A DNA stretch of 45,211 nt, from contig JBFGCM010000019.1 of NCBI GenBank assembly GCA_041581135.1, positions 1-45,211 of the forward strand, in the 5' to 3' direction. This document shows, piece after piece, positions 8,921 to 17,628 of this stretch. The stretch is from JBFGCM01 sp041581135 (GTDB taxonomy: Bacteria > Actinomycetota > Acidimicrobiia > Spongiisociales > UBA5794). Within the stretch, counting starts at the first letter, position 1, and each line of letters starts with the position of its first letter. Under the pieces are notes generated by a model. That model was given only the letters and a program-made list of their open reading frames with translations, made no database searches and was not told the origin of the DNA. Made by a program: the position numbers and the translations under genes.

Positions 8921-9999
8921 TGCGCTTGCTCGTCGTCACCAACGACTATCCCCCCAAGCCGGGTGGCATCCAGCAATACCTGGGATCTCTGCTGGGGGCG
9001 TACCCCAACCCGGTACGCGTGCTGGCTCCCCACGACGAGCCCGCCTCCGAGTCCCCACTGGGAGAACACGTGGTGTCGCGTTGGTCGCGACGATTCATGT
9101 GGCCGACGCCTTCGGTGGCGGAATGGGTGGCCTCCGAGGCCAGGGCTTTCGGCGCTCAGGCGGTGTTGTTCGGGGCGCCGTACCCGCTGGCCCGGCTCGG
9201 TCCGACCCTGCGGGAACGGCTGGGCCTGCCCTACGGGGTGCTGTGTCACGGGGCCGAGGTGACCATTCCGGCGGTCCTTCCGGTGACCCGCCAGCTCCTC
9301 GCCGGCCCGTTGCGGGCCGCTGACGTCCGGTTTGCAGTGAGCCGTTTCACCGCCCGGCGGGTGGAGGCGCTGACCGGGCGCGAGGTGCAGTACGTCGGCG
9401 CCGGCATCAACACCACCCTGTTCACCCCGACGTCCCCCGATGGCGTGGCGCCGCGCTCCCGGCCGGTGATCGGATGCGTGAGCCGCTTCGTGCCACGCAA
9501 AGGCCAGGACCGCCTCATCCGCGCCGTCGCCGAGCTCGGGGAGCCGGTTGAGCTCCTCATGGTCGGCAAGGGCCGCAAGGAGCCGGAGCTGCGCCGTCTG
9601 GTCGATCGGTTGGGCGTGGAAGCTCGGTTCGAAGTAGATGTTCCGTGGAAGCGACTCCCCGAGCTGTATCAGGAGATGGACATCTTCTGCATGCCTTGTC
9701 GTAGCCGATGGGGTGGCCTCGAAGTGGAGGGCCTGGGGCTCGTGTTCCTCGAAGCGGCCGCCTCGGGGCTGCCGGTGCTCGCCGGCGACTCCGGTGGCTC
9801 GCCGGAGACCGTCATACCGGGGGAGACGGGGTTCGTCGTCCGTTCGGTCGGCGACATCGTGGAGGGCCTCCACATGCTGCTCTCCGATCCAGTCAGGGCA
9901 AGGAAGATGGGCCTGGCAGGGCGCGATTTCGTGGCCAGCGAGTTCACGTGGGAACAGTCGGCGCAACGTATCGCTGGCCGCTTCGCTGCGTTGCGCTGA
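8920..9999 (+). CDS. pimB: GT4 glycosyltransferase, PimB-type phosphatidylinositol mannosyltransferase
   Basis: This 359-aa GT-B fold enzyme opens with LLVVTNDYPPKPGGIQQYL (residues 3-21), the typical PimB' N-terminus. It has CVSRFVPRKGQDRLIRA (about 188-204) at the start of the C-terminal Rossmann domain. The family block PCRSRWGGLEVEGLGLVFLEA and AGDSGGSPETV contains the donor-binding Glu. PimB' transfers mannose from GDP-Man to acylated PIM1 on the cytoplasmic side of the membrane in actinobacteria. A different GDP-mannose-dependent alpha-mannosyltransferase role is possible. It is coupled to the upstream tandem phosphatase. Confidence 0.8.
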   Translation: MRLLVVTNDYPPKPGGIQQYLGSLLGAYPNPVRVLAPHDEPASESPLGEHVVSRWSRRFMWPTPSVAEWVASEARAFGAQAVLFGAPYPLARLGPTLRERLGLPYGVLCHGAEVTIPAVLPVTRQLLAGPLRAADVRFAVSRFTARRVEALTGREVQYVGAGINTTLFTPTSPDGVAPRSRPVIGCVSRFVPRKGQDRLIRAVAELGEPVELLMVGKGRKEPELRRLVDRLGVEARFEVDVPWKRLPELYQEMDIFCMPCRSRWGGLEVEGLGLVFLEAAASGLPVLAGDSGGSPETVIPGETGFVVRSVGDIVEGLHMLLSDPVRARKMGLAGRDFVASEFTWEQSAQRIAGRFAALR

Positions 10000-10067
10000 G
10001 GTCGATCCGGCGGCCTCGTACCGGCTCGGCAAAGGCCCGAACCAGACGACGAGATCAGCGCTCGGTC

Positions 10068-10096
10068 TTGACAGCGCGCCGGAACAGCCGTAGAAC
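10068..10096 (+). promoter_or_regulatory. Promoter of topA
   Basis: A perfect -35 TTGACA (10068-10073), 17-nt spacer, and -10 TAGAAC (10091-10096) lie 33 nt before the topA ATG. This is the best housekeeping-sigma promoter in the window. Confidence 0.7.
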
Positions 10097-10128
10097 ATGA
10101 TCGCCTTTCCCGCTTTCCACCCGAGGCC

Positions 10129-12702
10129 ATGAAGCTCGTCATCGTTGAGTCCCCAGCCAAAGCCAGGACCATTTCCGGCTTCCTCGGCGACGACTTCGTC
10201 GTCGAGTCGTCGATCGGGCATGTCCGTGACATTCCGGCGAAGGCTGCGGAGGCACCGTCTTCGCTGCAGGACGAATGGCGCCGTACCCGCTACGGCGTCG
10301 ACGTCGAGAACGACTTCAAGCCGCTCTACGTGGTGAGTCCCGACAAGAAGAAGCAGATCACCAGATTGCGGCAGCTGCTCAAAGAGGCCGAGGAGCTGTA
10401 CCTGGCCACCGACGAAGACCGCGAGGGAGAAGCCATCGCATGGCACCTGCTCGAGGTGCTCAATCCGCGAGTGCCGGTGCGGCGCATGGTGTTCCATGAG
10501 ATCACCGAGGACGCGATCCAGGCCGCCATCGACAATCCCCGCGACCTGGATCGGCGTCTGGTCGATGCCCAGGAGGCACGCCGCATCCTCGACCGGCTGT
10601 ACGGGTACGAGCTGTCGCCGGTCCTCTGGCGCAAAGTGAAGCAAGGCCTCTCCGCAGGACGTGTGCAGTCGCCGGCGACGCGCATCATCGTCGAACGGGA
10701 GTGGGAGCGAATCCGCTTCACGCCCGCCGAGTACTTCAGCATCGAAGCGGAGATGTCGCGCACGGAGGGCGACCTCCAGCACTTCCAGGCGACGCTGTTG
10801 TCGGTGAACGACGAGCGAATCGCCACGGGCAGGAGCTTCGATGCCTCGGGGCACCTCAAGGACTCGGACAAGGTCCGTGCGCTCGATCAGGAAGCGGCTT
10901 CAGCGCTCGTGGAAGGGTTGCGCGAGGCGGAGTTCTCGGTGACCTCCGTGGAGCCCAAGCCGTACACCCGTCGGCCTCACCCGCCGTTCCGTACCTCGAC
11001 GCTCCAGCAGGAGGCGGGGCGCAAGCTGCGCTTCGCCGCGGCGCGGACCATGGGTGCTGCACAGCGGCTGTACGAGAACGGCTACATCACCTATATGCGC
11101 ACCGACTCCACCACGCTTGCGGAGGCGGCGCTCGCCGCCGCTCGAGAGTTGGTACGCGAGCAGTACGGCGCCGAGTACCTGCCCGACAAACCGCGCAGCT
11201 ATGCAAGCAAGGTCAAGAACGCTCAAGAGGCCCACGAGGCCATCCGCCCGGCCGGCGACCAGTTCCGTCCTCTCGCCGACGTGGCGAACGCAGTCGGTGC
11301 GGGGAGCGACGAAGCGCGCCTCTATGACCTCATCTGGAAGCGGACTGTCGCCTCGCAGATGAAGGACGCCAAGGGCGAGAGCCTGCAGGTGCGTATCGGT
11401 GCAACGGCGGCCTCCGGAGAGGCAACCGTGTTCGCGGCGTCAGGCCGCACCATCACTTTCCCCGGGTTCTTGCGGGCCTACGTCGAGGGCAGCGACGATC
11501 CCGAGGCCGACTTGGAAGACAAAGAGCGCCCCTTGCCTCCGCTGTCGGCCGGGGATGCGCTGGACGCCCACCAGCTCGAAGCGAGCGGGCACGAGACCAA
11601 GCCGCCGGCGCGCTACACCGAGGCGTCGCTCGTCATCCGGTTGGAGGAGCTCGGCATCGGTCGACCGTCGACGTACGCGTCCATCATCTCGACGATCCAG
11701 GATCGGGGCTACGTCTACAAGAAGGGAACGGCGCTCGTACCGACCATCACTGCGTTCGCCACCGTCACGCTGCTCGAGCGTCACTTCTCGGATCTCATCG
11801 ACTACGCATTCACGGCCCGCATGGAGGACGATCTCGATCAGATCGCCCGCGGCGACGCCGAGGCGATACCGTGGCTGAAGCGCTTCTACTTCGGCAACGG
11901 GCATCCGGGCCTCGTGGAGTTGGTGTCCACCAACCTGGAGGAGATCGATGCTCGGGAGATCAACTCCATCGAGATCGGCAAGGACGCCGCGGGTGCCCCC
12001 ATCGTCGCCCGCACCGGCAGGTACGGTCCCTATCTCCAGCGCGGTGACCACAGCGCCAGCCTTCCGGCCGACATCCCGCTCGACGAGCTGACCGTGGAGA
12101 AGGCCGTCGAGCTGTTGGAGGCTCCGAGCGGCGATCGCGAGCTGGGGACCGATCCCGAGACCGGGCTCACCGTGTACGCCAAGAGCGGCCGGTACGGGCC
12201 GTACGTCCAGCTCGGCGACATCGAAGAGGGCAAGAAGCAGAAGCCCAAGACGGCGTCGCTGTTCAAGACGATGTCTGTGGAGACCGTGACCGTGGAGGAG
12301 GCACTCAAGCTGCTGGAGCAGCCCCGCCTGGTCGGGACCGACCCGGAGGACAGTGAGGAGATCTACGCCCAGAACGGGAGGTACGGCCCCTATATCAAGA
12401 AGGGTACGGAGACTCGCAGCCTGGACGAAGAGGAGCAGATCTTCAGCCTCACGATGGAGGAGGCCTTGGCCCTGCTCGCCCAGCCCAAGCGGGGTCGCCG
12501 TCGTGCCGCCAAACCACCCCTCAAGGAGCTGGGTGAAGACCCCAACTCGGGCAAACCCTTGGTGGTGAAGGACGGCCGTTACGGCCCGTACGTCACCGAC
12601 GGCGAGACCAATGCCTCGCTGCGCGGCGCCGACACCGTGGAAGCCATCACCACCGAACGCGCCATCGAACTGCTCGCCGAGCGTCGCGCCAAGAAGAAGT
12701 AG
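10129..12702 (+). CDS. topA: DNA topoisomerase I
   Basis: The 857-aa type IA topoisomerase starts with the Toprim domain (LVIVESPAKARTISGFLG, residues 3-20; DEDREGEAIAWH near 100). The active-site tyrosine is Tyr322 in YITYMRTDST. There are no C4 zinc fingers. Instead the C-terminus carries four topoisomerase C-terminal repeats, each marked by GRYGPY (near 12020, 12188, 12377 and 12577), and ends in a basic RRAKKK tail, as in other actinobacterial TopA proteins. It relaxes negative supercoils. A clear promoter precedes it and GAGG just upstream of the ATG serves as SD. Confidence 0.97.
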   Translation: MKLVIVESPAKARTISGFLGDDFVVESSIGHVRDIPAKAAEAPSSLQDEWRRTRYGVDVENDFKPLYVVSPDKKKQITRLRQLLKEAEELYLATDEDREGEAIAWHLLEVLNPRVPVRRMVFHEITEDAIQAAIDNPRDLDRRLVDAQEARRILDRLYGYELSPVLWRKVKQGLSAGRVQSPATRIIVEREWERIRFTPAEYFSIEAEMSRTEGDLQHFQATLLSVNDERIATGRSFDASGHLKDSDKVRALDQEAASALVEGLREAEFSVTSVEPKPYTRRPHPPFRTSTLQQEAGRKLRFAAARTMGAAQRLYENGYITYMRTDSTTLAEAALAAARELVREQYGAEYLPDKPRSYASKVKNAQEAHEAIRPAGDQFRPLADVANAVGAGSDEARLYDLIWKRTVASQMKDAKGESLQVRIGATAASGEATVFAASGRTITFPGFLRAYVEGSDDPEADLEDKERPLPPLSAGDALDAHQLEASGHETKPPARYTEASLVIRLEELGIGRPSTYASIISTIQDRGYVYKKGTALVPTITAFATVTLLERHFSDLIDYAFTARMEDDLDQIARGDAEAIPWLKRFYFGNGHPGLVELVSTNLEEIDAREINSIEIGKDAAGAPIVARTGRYGPYLQRGDHSASLPADIPLDELTVEKAVELLEAPSGDRELGTDPETGLTVYAKSGRYGPYVQLGDIEEGKKQKPKTASLFKTMSVETVTVEEALKLLEQPRLVGTDPEDSEEIYAQNGRYGPYIKKGTETRSLDEEEQIFSLTMEEALALLAQPKRGRRRAAKPPLKELGEDPNSGKPLVVKDGRYGPYVTDGETNASLRGADTVEAITTERAIELLAERRAKKK

Positions 12703-12741
12703 CGCACCGGTCGCCGGGCTCGTGTGCGAAAGAGGCGGAGC

Positions 12742-13656
12742 ATGCAAGAGGACCATCGCGCTGGACTCCACTACTTGGAGGCCGTGACCACGCTTCTGAA
12801 GCGAGTCCGTGGCGCTCACCCCACGAAAGGGCTGTATGAGGCGGCCGACCTGCAGTGGTGGTGGCGCGCCTCGCGTTCGACCGACGATCTCGGCCAGCTC
12901 TTCTGGTTCGATGATCTCGGTCGCCCCGAGGCTGCGGTGATTGCCGTCGACTGGACCGATGGAATCGCGCTCGTCCCGATTGTCATGCCAGACGCGACTC
13001 CCGACTGGATTGGCCATGTCATCGAACGCGGGATTGCTCACGCCGCGGCGTCCGGGTTTGGAGTTGTCGACCTCGAGGTCGACCGTGCCGATGAGGTCAT
13101 GCACGAGGTGTTGATTGGCCACGACTTCGCCATCGTGGACGGGGGGCCGGACACGTCCGCGGTCAGTGTGTCCGTGGTCGAAGCGTGGCTGGCAGCAGAG
13201 GATCGGCCCGAGATCAGCCGGCTGCGCGAGGACTATCGGTTGTTCAGTCGTCTCGACACCATGGGGCGTCGGCATCACATGATCTCTACAGGACGTGGCC
13301 ACCCCGATGTCGAGGCGCGACTGCGCCAGACGTCGCTCTACCGGCCCGATCTTGACCTGGTCATTCTCGACCGCCACGACAACCCCGCCGCTTTCGGTCT
13401 CTTCTGGTACGAACCCGAGACCTCCACGGGTCTCGTCGAGCCCATGCGCACCGAAGACGGCTATCAGCGACGAGGGCTCGCCCGACACGTACTCACCGCG
13501 GGTGTCGATCTGCTTGCCCAGGCCGGCGCGGAACGGATCAAGATCGTCTACGGACCGGACAACCAAGCGGCGAAGGATCTGTACCTCAGCGTCGGCTTTG
13601 CACCGGTCAAGGAGACAGTCGTGTTCTCCGGCCGAGCCGGCGCCCGAGCTTCGTAG
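12742..13656 (+). CDS. GNAT-family N-acetyltransferase
   Basis: The 304-aa protein has a C-terminal GNAT domain. Residues about 220-300 show the core strand (LVILDRHDNPAAFGLFWYE), the acetyl-CoA-binding loop EDGYQRRGLARHVL, and the terminal VYGPDNQAAKDLYLSVGFAPV with the Asn and Tyr typical of the family. The N-terminal half has a weaker GNAT-like pattern, so it may be a double-GNAT protein. The ATG at 12742 is preferred over the GTG at 12724 because AGAGG (12731-12735) sits 6 nt before it. Substrate is unknown. Confidence 0.8.
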   Translation: MQEDHRAGLHYLEAVTTLLKRVRGAHPTKGLYEAADLQWWWRASRSTDDLGQLFWFDDLGRPEAAVIAVDWTDGIALVPIVMPDATPDWIGHVIERGIAHAAASGFGVVDLEVDRADEVMHEVLIGHDFAIVDGGPDTSAVSVSVVEAWLAAEDRPEISRLREDYRLFSRLDTMGRRHHMISTGRGHPDVEARLRQTSLYRPDLDLVILDRHDNPAAFGLFWYEPETSTGLVEPMRTEDGYQRRGLARHVLTAGVDLLAQAGAERIKIVYGPDNQAAKDLYLSVGFAPVKETVVFSGRAGARAS

Positions 13657-13712
13657 GCGGCCCAGCTCCCGATTTCGGGCGCTGTAGCCGGTCGCTGATA
13701 ACGTGGACGCGG

Positions 13713-15224
13713 ATGTCCTCCGGCACCCCCGCAACCCGCCTCATCCGTTTCGGCGCTTTTGCGCGCCTGTGGTGGGCCGGTGTCGTCGGCAGCCTGGGTG
13801 ATTGGGTCGCGATATTCGCCTCGCTGGCGGTGGCGGACAGCATCGCCGGCGGCACCGGCATCTTGGCGTTACTGCTGTCTCGGATCCTGCCCGGACTCCT
13901 GTTCGGTGCCGTCGTGGGGGTGGTGACCGATCGTATCGATCGGAAGAAGCTCATCGTGTTCGCCGATGTGGGGCGCGGATTGCTGGTGCCCTTCCTCGCA
14001 TTCGTCGACAACCTGCCGATGCTGCTCACCATCAGCCTGGCGCTCGAGTTCATGTCGCTCCTCGGCCAGGCGCCGCGGGCGGCGGTGATCCCGAAACTGG
14101 TAGGTCAGGACGACATCGTGACCGCGAACAGCCTCATGATGGGATCGGCGTACGGTACGTTGCCATTGGGGGCGGCGGCCGGCCTGCTCCTCGGGGCGCT
14201 GCCGGCTCTGTCCTTTGGAGGACTGATCCCGCCTGCCACCGAACCCGTGGCGATGGCGTTCTTCTTCGACGCCGTCACCTTCCTGACGTCCGGCGTGATC
14301 GTCGCCACCCTGCCAAGCATGGCCATCGATCGCCACCAACAACGTGCCACGTCGCACGTTCGGTCGACGCTCAAGGACCTGGGCGATGGCGGACGGTTCC
14401 TGTGGCAGCACGGCCGAGTACGGCGGGTGATCAGCGGCATGTCCACGGCCCTGTTCGGTGGAGGTACCGTGATCGTCCTCGGTATTCCCTTCGTCGAGGA
14501 CGTTCTCGGAGCCGATGTCCAAGGGTTCTTCGCCGTGGTGGCGGCACTCGGCTTGGGGGCGGCAGCAGGCATCGTGGCCGTTTCCCTCTACGCCTCCCGC
14601 CTGGAGCGACGGGATGTGGTGTTCTCCCTCAGCTTGATGTTGACGGGCCTCGGGCTTCTGGCCGCAGCCATGACCTCCACCGTGCCCGGCGCCGCCGGCT
14701 GGATGATGGTGATGGGATTCGGGGCCGGCGCCGCGTACGTGATGGGCCTCTCGACGTTGCACGAGCAGGTCGACGACGAGCTGCGCGGTCGGGTGTTCGC
14801 TGCGTTGTTCACGCTGATGCGCATCGGGCTGTTCCTGTCGATGGCGGTGGCAGTGCCGATCGCCGGCGCCATGCGCTCGGCCAACCTTCCTGATCCGTTC
14901 GCCAGTCCGGAGCGCAACGTCCTCTTCGCCGGAGGCCTCATCATCATCCTGGCGGGCTTGGGATCCATCTGGGGCGTGCGCCACACGCTGCGGCGCCCGA
15001 TCTCCGAGCAGGCCCGTCAGGTGCTGGAGGAGGCGTCCCGAGCATCGGGCTCGTATCCGCGGGTGGTGCGCCGCTCTGATCGCCGCCGAGCGGCGGGTCT
15101 ACAGTCCCCACAGAGCTTGGACGACGACGGCCGACCGGATGGCACGGTCGACGGCGGCGGGCGTGGTGACGAGGTGCCCGGCGCCAGGGACCCCCAGTAC
15201 GAGACACGCATGGAGGCCGAGTGA
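13713..15224 (+). CDS. MFS transporter with disordered C-terminal tail, adjacent to tmk
   Basis: The 503-aa protein has about 12 predicted membrane helices (residues about 10-425) with the MFS loop motif DRIDRKK between helices 2 and 3. A charged, Gly/Asp/Arg-rich tail of about 75 residues follows. It resembles the enterobactin-exporter-like group of MFS proteins. In several actinobacteria (for example Streptomyces) a protein of this type is fused to thymidylate kinase. Here the two are separate, with tmk starting inside the MFS stop codon (GTGA overlap, 15221-15224). No clear SD precedes the ATG; GATAAC at 13697 could be a -10 for a nearly leaderless mRNA. The transported substrate is unknown. 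Confidence 0.85.
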   Translation: MSSGTPATRLIRFGAFARLWWAGVVGSLGDWVAIFASLAVADSIAGGTGILALLLSRILPGLLFGAVVGVVTDRIDRKKLIVFADVGRGLLVPFLAFVDNLPMLLTISLALEFMSLLGQAPRAAVIPKLVGQDDIVTANSLMMGSAYGTLPLGAAAGLLLGALPALSFGGLIPPATEPVAMAFFFDAVTFLTSGVIVATLPSMAIDRHQQRATSHVRSTLKDLGDGGRFLWQHGRVRRVISGMSTALFGGGTVIVLGIPFVEDVLGADVQGFFAVVAALGLGAAAGIVAVSLYASRLERRDVVFSLSLMLTGLGLLAAAMTSTVPGAAGWMMVMGFGAGAAYVMGLSTLHEQVDDELRGRVFAALFTLMRIGLFLSMAVAVPIAGAMRSANLPDPFASPERNVLFAGGLIIILAGLGSIWGVRHTLRRPISEQARQVLEEASRASGSYPRVVRRSDRRRAAGLQSPQSLDDDGRPDGTVDGGGRGDEVPGARDPQYETRMEAE

Positions 15225-15904
15225 ATCCATCCGCCGATCGGTCTGTAGACGAGGGAGGCACCGACGCCGATCGGCACGAGGAGGCGTCTCCTGGAGGTCA
15301 CTACATCGCGTTCGAGGGCATCGAGGGCGCAGGGAAGTCGACGGTGGCGGAGCGGGTGACAGCCCGCCTGGCCGAATCGCACGCAGACGTCGTGCATGTG
15401 CGCGAACCTGGAGGTACGCCGGCGGGGGAACGAATCCGGCAGATGCTGTTGGATGTCGACGGCGAACTCGCCCCGTGGTCCGAGGCGCTCCTCTTCTCGG
15501 CTGCTCGGGCACAGCTCGCCTTGGACGTCACCGGACCCGCCCTCGAGCGCGGGGCGTGGGTCGTGAGCGATCGCTCCGTGTACTCGTCGCTGGCATATCA
15601 GGGCGGGGGACGGCGGCTGGGCATAGACGCGGTCGAGGCCATCAACCGGCCCGGGCTGGCAGATGTGTGGCCGGATCTGGTGTTTCTGCTGCGGCTCGAG
15701 GCCGCGACGGGTCTGGCGCGGCAATCTGTCGCCGATCGGATCGGGGCCGAGAGCGAGGAGTTCCAGTCACGCGTGGCAGAGGCATTCGATCTGCTCGTCA
15801 GGCTGGAGCCCGATCGATGGGTCGTCATCGACGCGAGCCTCCCCGTGGATGAGATCGAAGCCGAGGTCATCGGAGAGATCGAGGCGCGATGGCCGTCGAG
15901 CTGA
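15221..15904 (+). CDS. tmk: Thymidylate kinase
   Basis: This 227-aa dTMP kinase phosphorylates dTMP to dTDP. The P-loop is GIEGAGKST (residues 33-41). The DR(S/Y/H) motif appears as SDRSVYSSLAYQGGGR around residues 109-124. It has about 25 polar residues before the first strand, longer than typical Tmk (about 205-215 aa), which looks like a leftover linker from an MFS-Tmk fusion. The GTG start overlaps the MFS stop by 4 nt, and its 3' end overlaps holB by 16 nt. Confidence 0.93.
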   Translation: MNPSADRSVDEGGTDADRHEEASPGGHYIAFEGIEGAGKSTVAERVTARLAESHADVVHVREPGGTPAGERIRQMLLDVDGELAPWSEALLFSAARAQLALDVTGPALERGAWVVSDRSVYSSLAYQGGGRRLGIDAVEAINRPGLADVWPDLVFLLRLEAATGLARQSVADRIGAESEEFQSRVAEAFDLLVRLEPDRWVVIDASLPVDEIEAEVIGEIEARWPSS

Positions 15905-16968
15905 GCGACGGGCTGTGGGGCGGCATCATCGGGCATGCCGACGTGCTCGACCTGCTGCGGGCCGAAGCGTCTTCACCGGCGCAGGCGTACCTCTTCGTGG
16001 GTCCTCAGGGAGTGGGCAAGGCCCTCGTCGCCAGGAGGTTCGCCGCCGCCCTGCTGTGCGACGATCCCGGCTGCGTGCGGCGGGTGCTGGAGGGCATACA
16101 CCCGGATCTGATGTTGGTGGATCCAGAGGGAACCACTGCCATCACGGTCGATCAGGCCCGATCGACCGTCAGCCAAGCGAGCCTTGCTCCATTGGAGGGG
16201 GCTCGCAAGGCCTTCGTGTTCGAAGACGGCGGGCTGATGAACGACGAAGCGGCCAATGCGCTCCTGAAGACGCTGGAGGAGCCGACGCCTTCCAGCGTGT
16301 TCATCATCGTGGCGGAGTCGGAAGACGACCTTCCGGCCACGGTGGCATCCCGGTGTCGCACCGTCGTGTTCGGTCGGGTGTCGGAGGAGACAGTGGCCGA
16401 AGCGCTGGCGGAGCAGGGGATCGACCCCGACGACGCAGACCAGGTGGCGCGTATCTCCGGGGGCCGGCCGGGTCTGGCCCTCGGGCTGGCCACCCGGCCT
16501 GAGGTCGCCGACTTCCGCAGAGCCTGGCTGGAGATCCCGTTGCATGCGCCGGACCATCCCGGCGGTGCCTTCTTGTTGGCCGATCGGGTGGTGGCGGCGA
16601 CGGAGCCCTTGCTGGCGGCGCTGAAGGAGCGCCAGGACGAGGTGCTGGCCGCGGCCGAGGAGGACGGGGCCCCGGTCAAGCTGCTCAAGGCCCGCCACGA
16701 ACGGGAGTCGAAACGGGCCGCCCACGCCCTCTACCTCGCAGGCTTGGAGATCCTGGCATCGTTCTACCGCGATGCAGCGGCGACGCAGTTCGGGGCGCCG
16801 GCTCGGAACCCGGACATTCCACCGCACGACCTCACCCAACTCGTGCCGGCGGACGCCTTGGCCAACGCCGAACGTGTCTTCCAGGCGATCGAGCTCCTCG
16901 AAGCGAACCAGCGTCCCCGATTGGCGCTCGCCAACCTGTTTGCCGACCTGGGTGCGAATGTGGTCTGA
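15889..16968 (+). CDS. holB: DNA polymerase III subunit delta'
   Basis: The 359-aa clamp-loader AAA+ subunit starts with the VGQ-like IIGHADVLDLL segment. It has a Walker A of GPQGVGKA (residues 38-45), in which the usual Thr/Ser is Ala, consistent with delta' not hydrolysing ATP. NALLKTLEEP and the SRC motif (ATVASRCRTVVF) are present. The four-Cys zinc module normally found after Walker A is reduced to two Cys (57 and 62). The gene sits between tmk and a PlsC-like gene with short overlaps, so the three are likely translated together. Confidence 0.92.
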   Translation: MAVELSDGLWGGIIGHADVLDLLRAEASSPAQAYLFVGPQGVGKALVARRFAAALLCDDPGCVRRVLEGIHPDLMLVDPEGTTAITVDQARSTVSQASLAPLEGARKAFVFEDGGLMNDEAANALLKTLEEPTPSSVFIIVAESEDDLPATVASRCRTVVFGRVSEETVAEALAEQGIDPDDADQVARISGGRPGLALGLATRPEVADFRRAWLEIPLHAPDHPGGAFLLADRVVAATEPLLAALKERQDEVLAAAEEDGAPVKLLKARHERESKRAAHALYLAGLEILASFYRDAAATQFGAPARNPDIPPHDLTQLVPADALANAERVFQAIELLEANQRPRLALANLFADLGANVV

Positions 16969-17602
16969 GCCGGGTTTCTCGACCTCATCCCAGGTGTTCG
17001 TCGACTCAGCCCGGCCGGTGGCGAAGGCGCTCGGGCGGCTCGTGTTCGATCTCCGCATCGAACGGTCCGCTCGCCTGCCCGACGGGCCGATGGTCGTGGC
17101 GTCCAACCACTACTCCCACATCGACCCGGTCCTCGGATTCGCCGCGTTGGGGAGATCGATCCGGTACCTGGCCGTCGACGAGCTGTACGGCCAGTCGGCG
17201 TTCTTCGACCGCTTGACCCTGTGGCTGGGGGCGATACCCATGTCACGGGTGCGGGCGCCGCTCGGGGCACTCAAGGCGGCGCTGGCGCACCTCGACGCCG
17301 GTGGCGTGGTCGGCCTGTTCCCCGAAGGGCGGCGGGTGTGGACCTGGGGCGAGGCGGAGCTGAAGCGGGGGGCGGCGTGGTTGTCCTTGCGAGCCCGCGT
17401 TCCCCTGGTGCCACTCGCAATCGACGGAAGCCAGTACGTGATGGGCCGGGCGTCGATGCGCATCCGGCCGGCGCCGCTCCGAATCGAGGTGGGTGATCCA
17501 TTCGACCCGGCCGACTTCGCGGCCGGCCCTGATCCGGTGGGCGCGTTGACCGAGGCCTGGGCGTCCTGGATGCACGAGCGGTTGGCGCACGACCCTCGGT
17601 AG
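16958..17602 (+). CDS. 1-acyl-sn-glycerol-3-phosphate acyltransferase (PlsC-like)
   Basis: The 214-aa protein has the acyltransferase motif I NHYSHIDP (NHx4D) and motif III LFPEGRR, with a PLVPLAI-type strand further on. These define the LPLAT family, which acylates lysophosphatidic acid or related lipids at the membrane. The ATG at 16958 overlaps the holB 3' end by 11 nt; the open frame further upstream is antisense to nothing conserved and lies inside holB. Which acyl acceptor is used cannot be told; a phospholipid or a PIM-type acceptor are both possible. Confidence 0.85.
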   Translation: MWSEPGFSTSSQVFVDSARPVAKALGRLVFDLRIERSARLPDGPMVVASNHYSHIDPVLGFAALGRSIRYLAVDELYGQSAFFDRLTLWLGAIPMSRVRAPLGALKAALAHLDAGGVVGLFPEGRRVWTWGEAELKRGAAWLSLRARVPLVPLAIDGSQYVMGRASMRIRPAPLRIEVGDPFDPADFAAGPDPVGALTEAWASWMHERLAHDPR

Positions 17603-17628
17603 GGTGAGCGCCTTCGGGAGGAGAACGT

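Noticed and set aside
8722..10854. Long open frame (710 codons) antisense to the phosphatase, pimB and topA
   Set aside because: Composition and overlap with three clear genes mark it as a codon-bias artefact.
11440..13734. Long open frame (764 codons) antisense to topA and the GNAT gene
   Set aside because: It is a high-GC antisense shadow with no recognisable motif, and topA is certain on the other strand.
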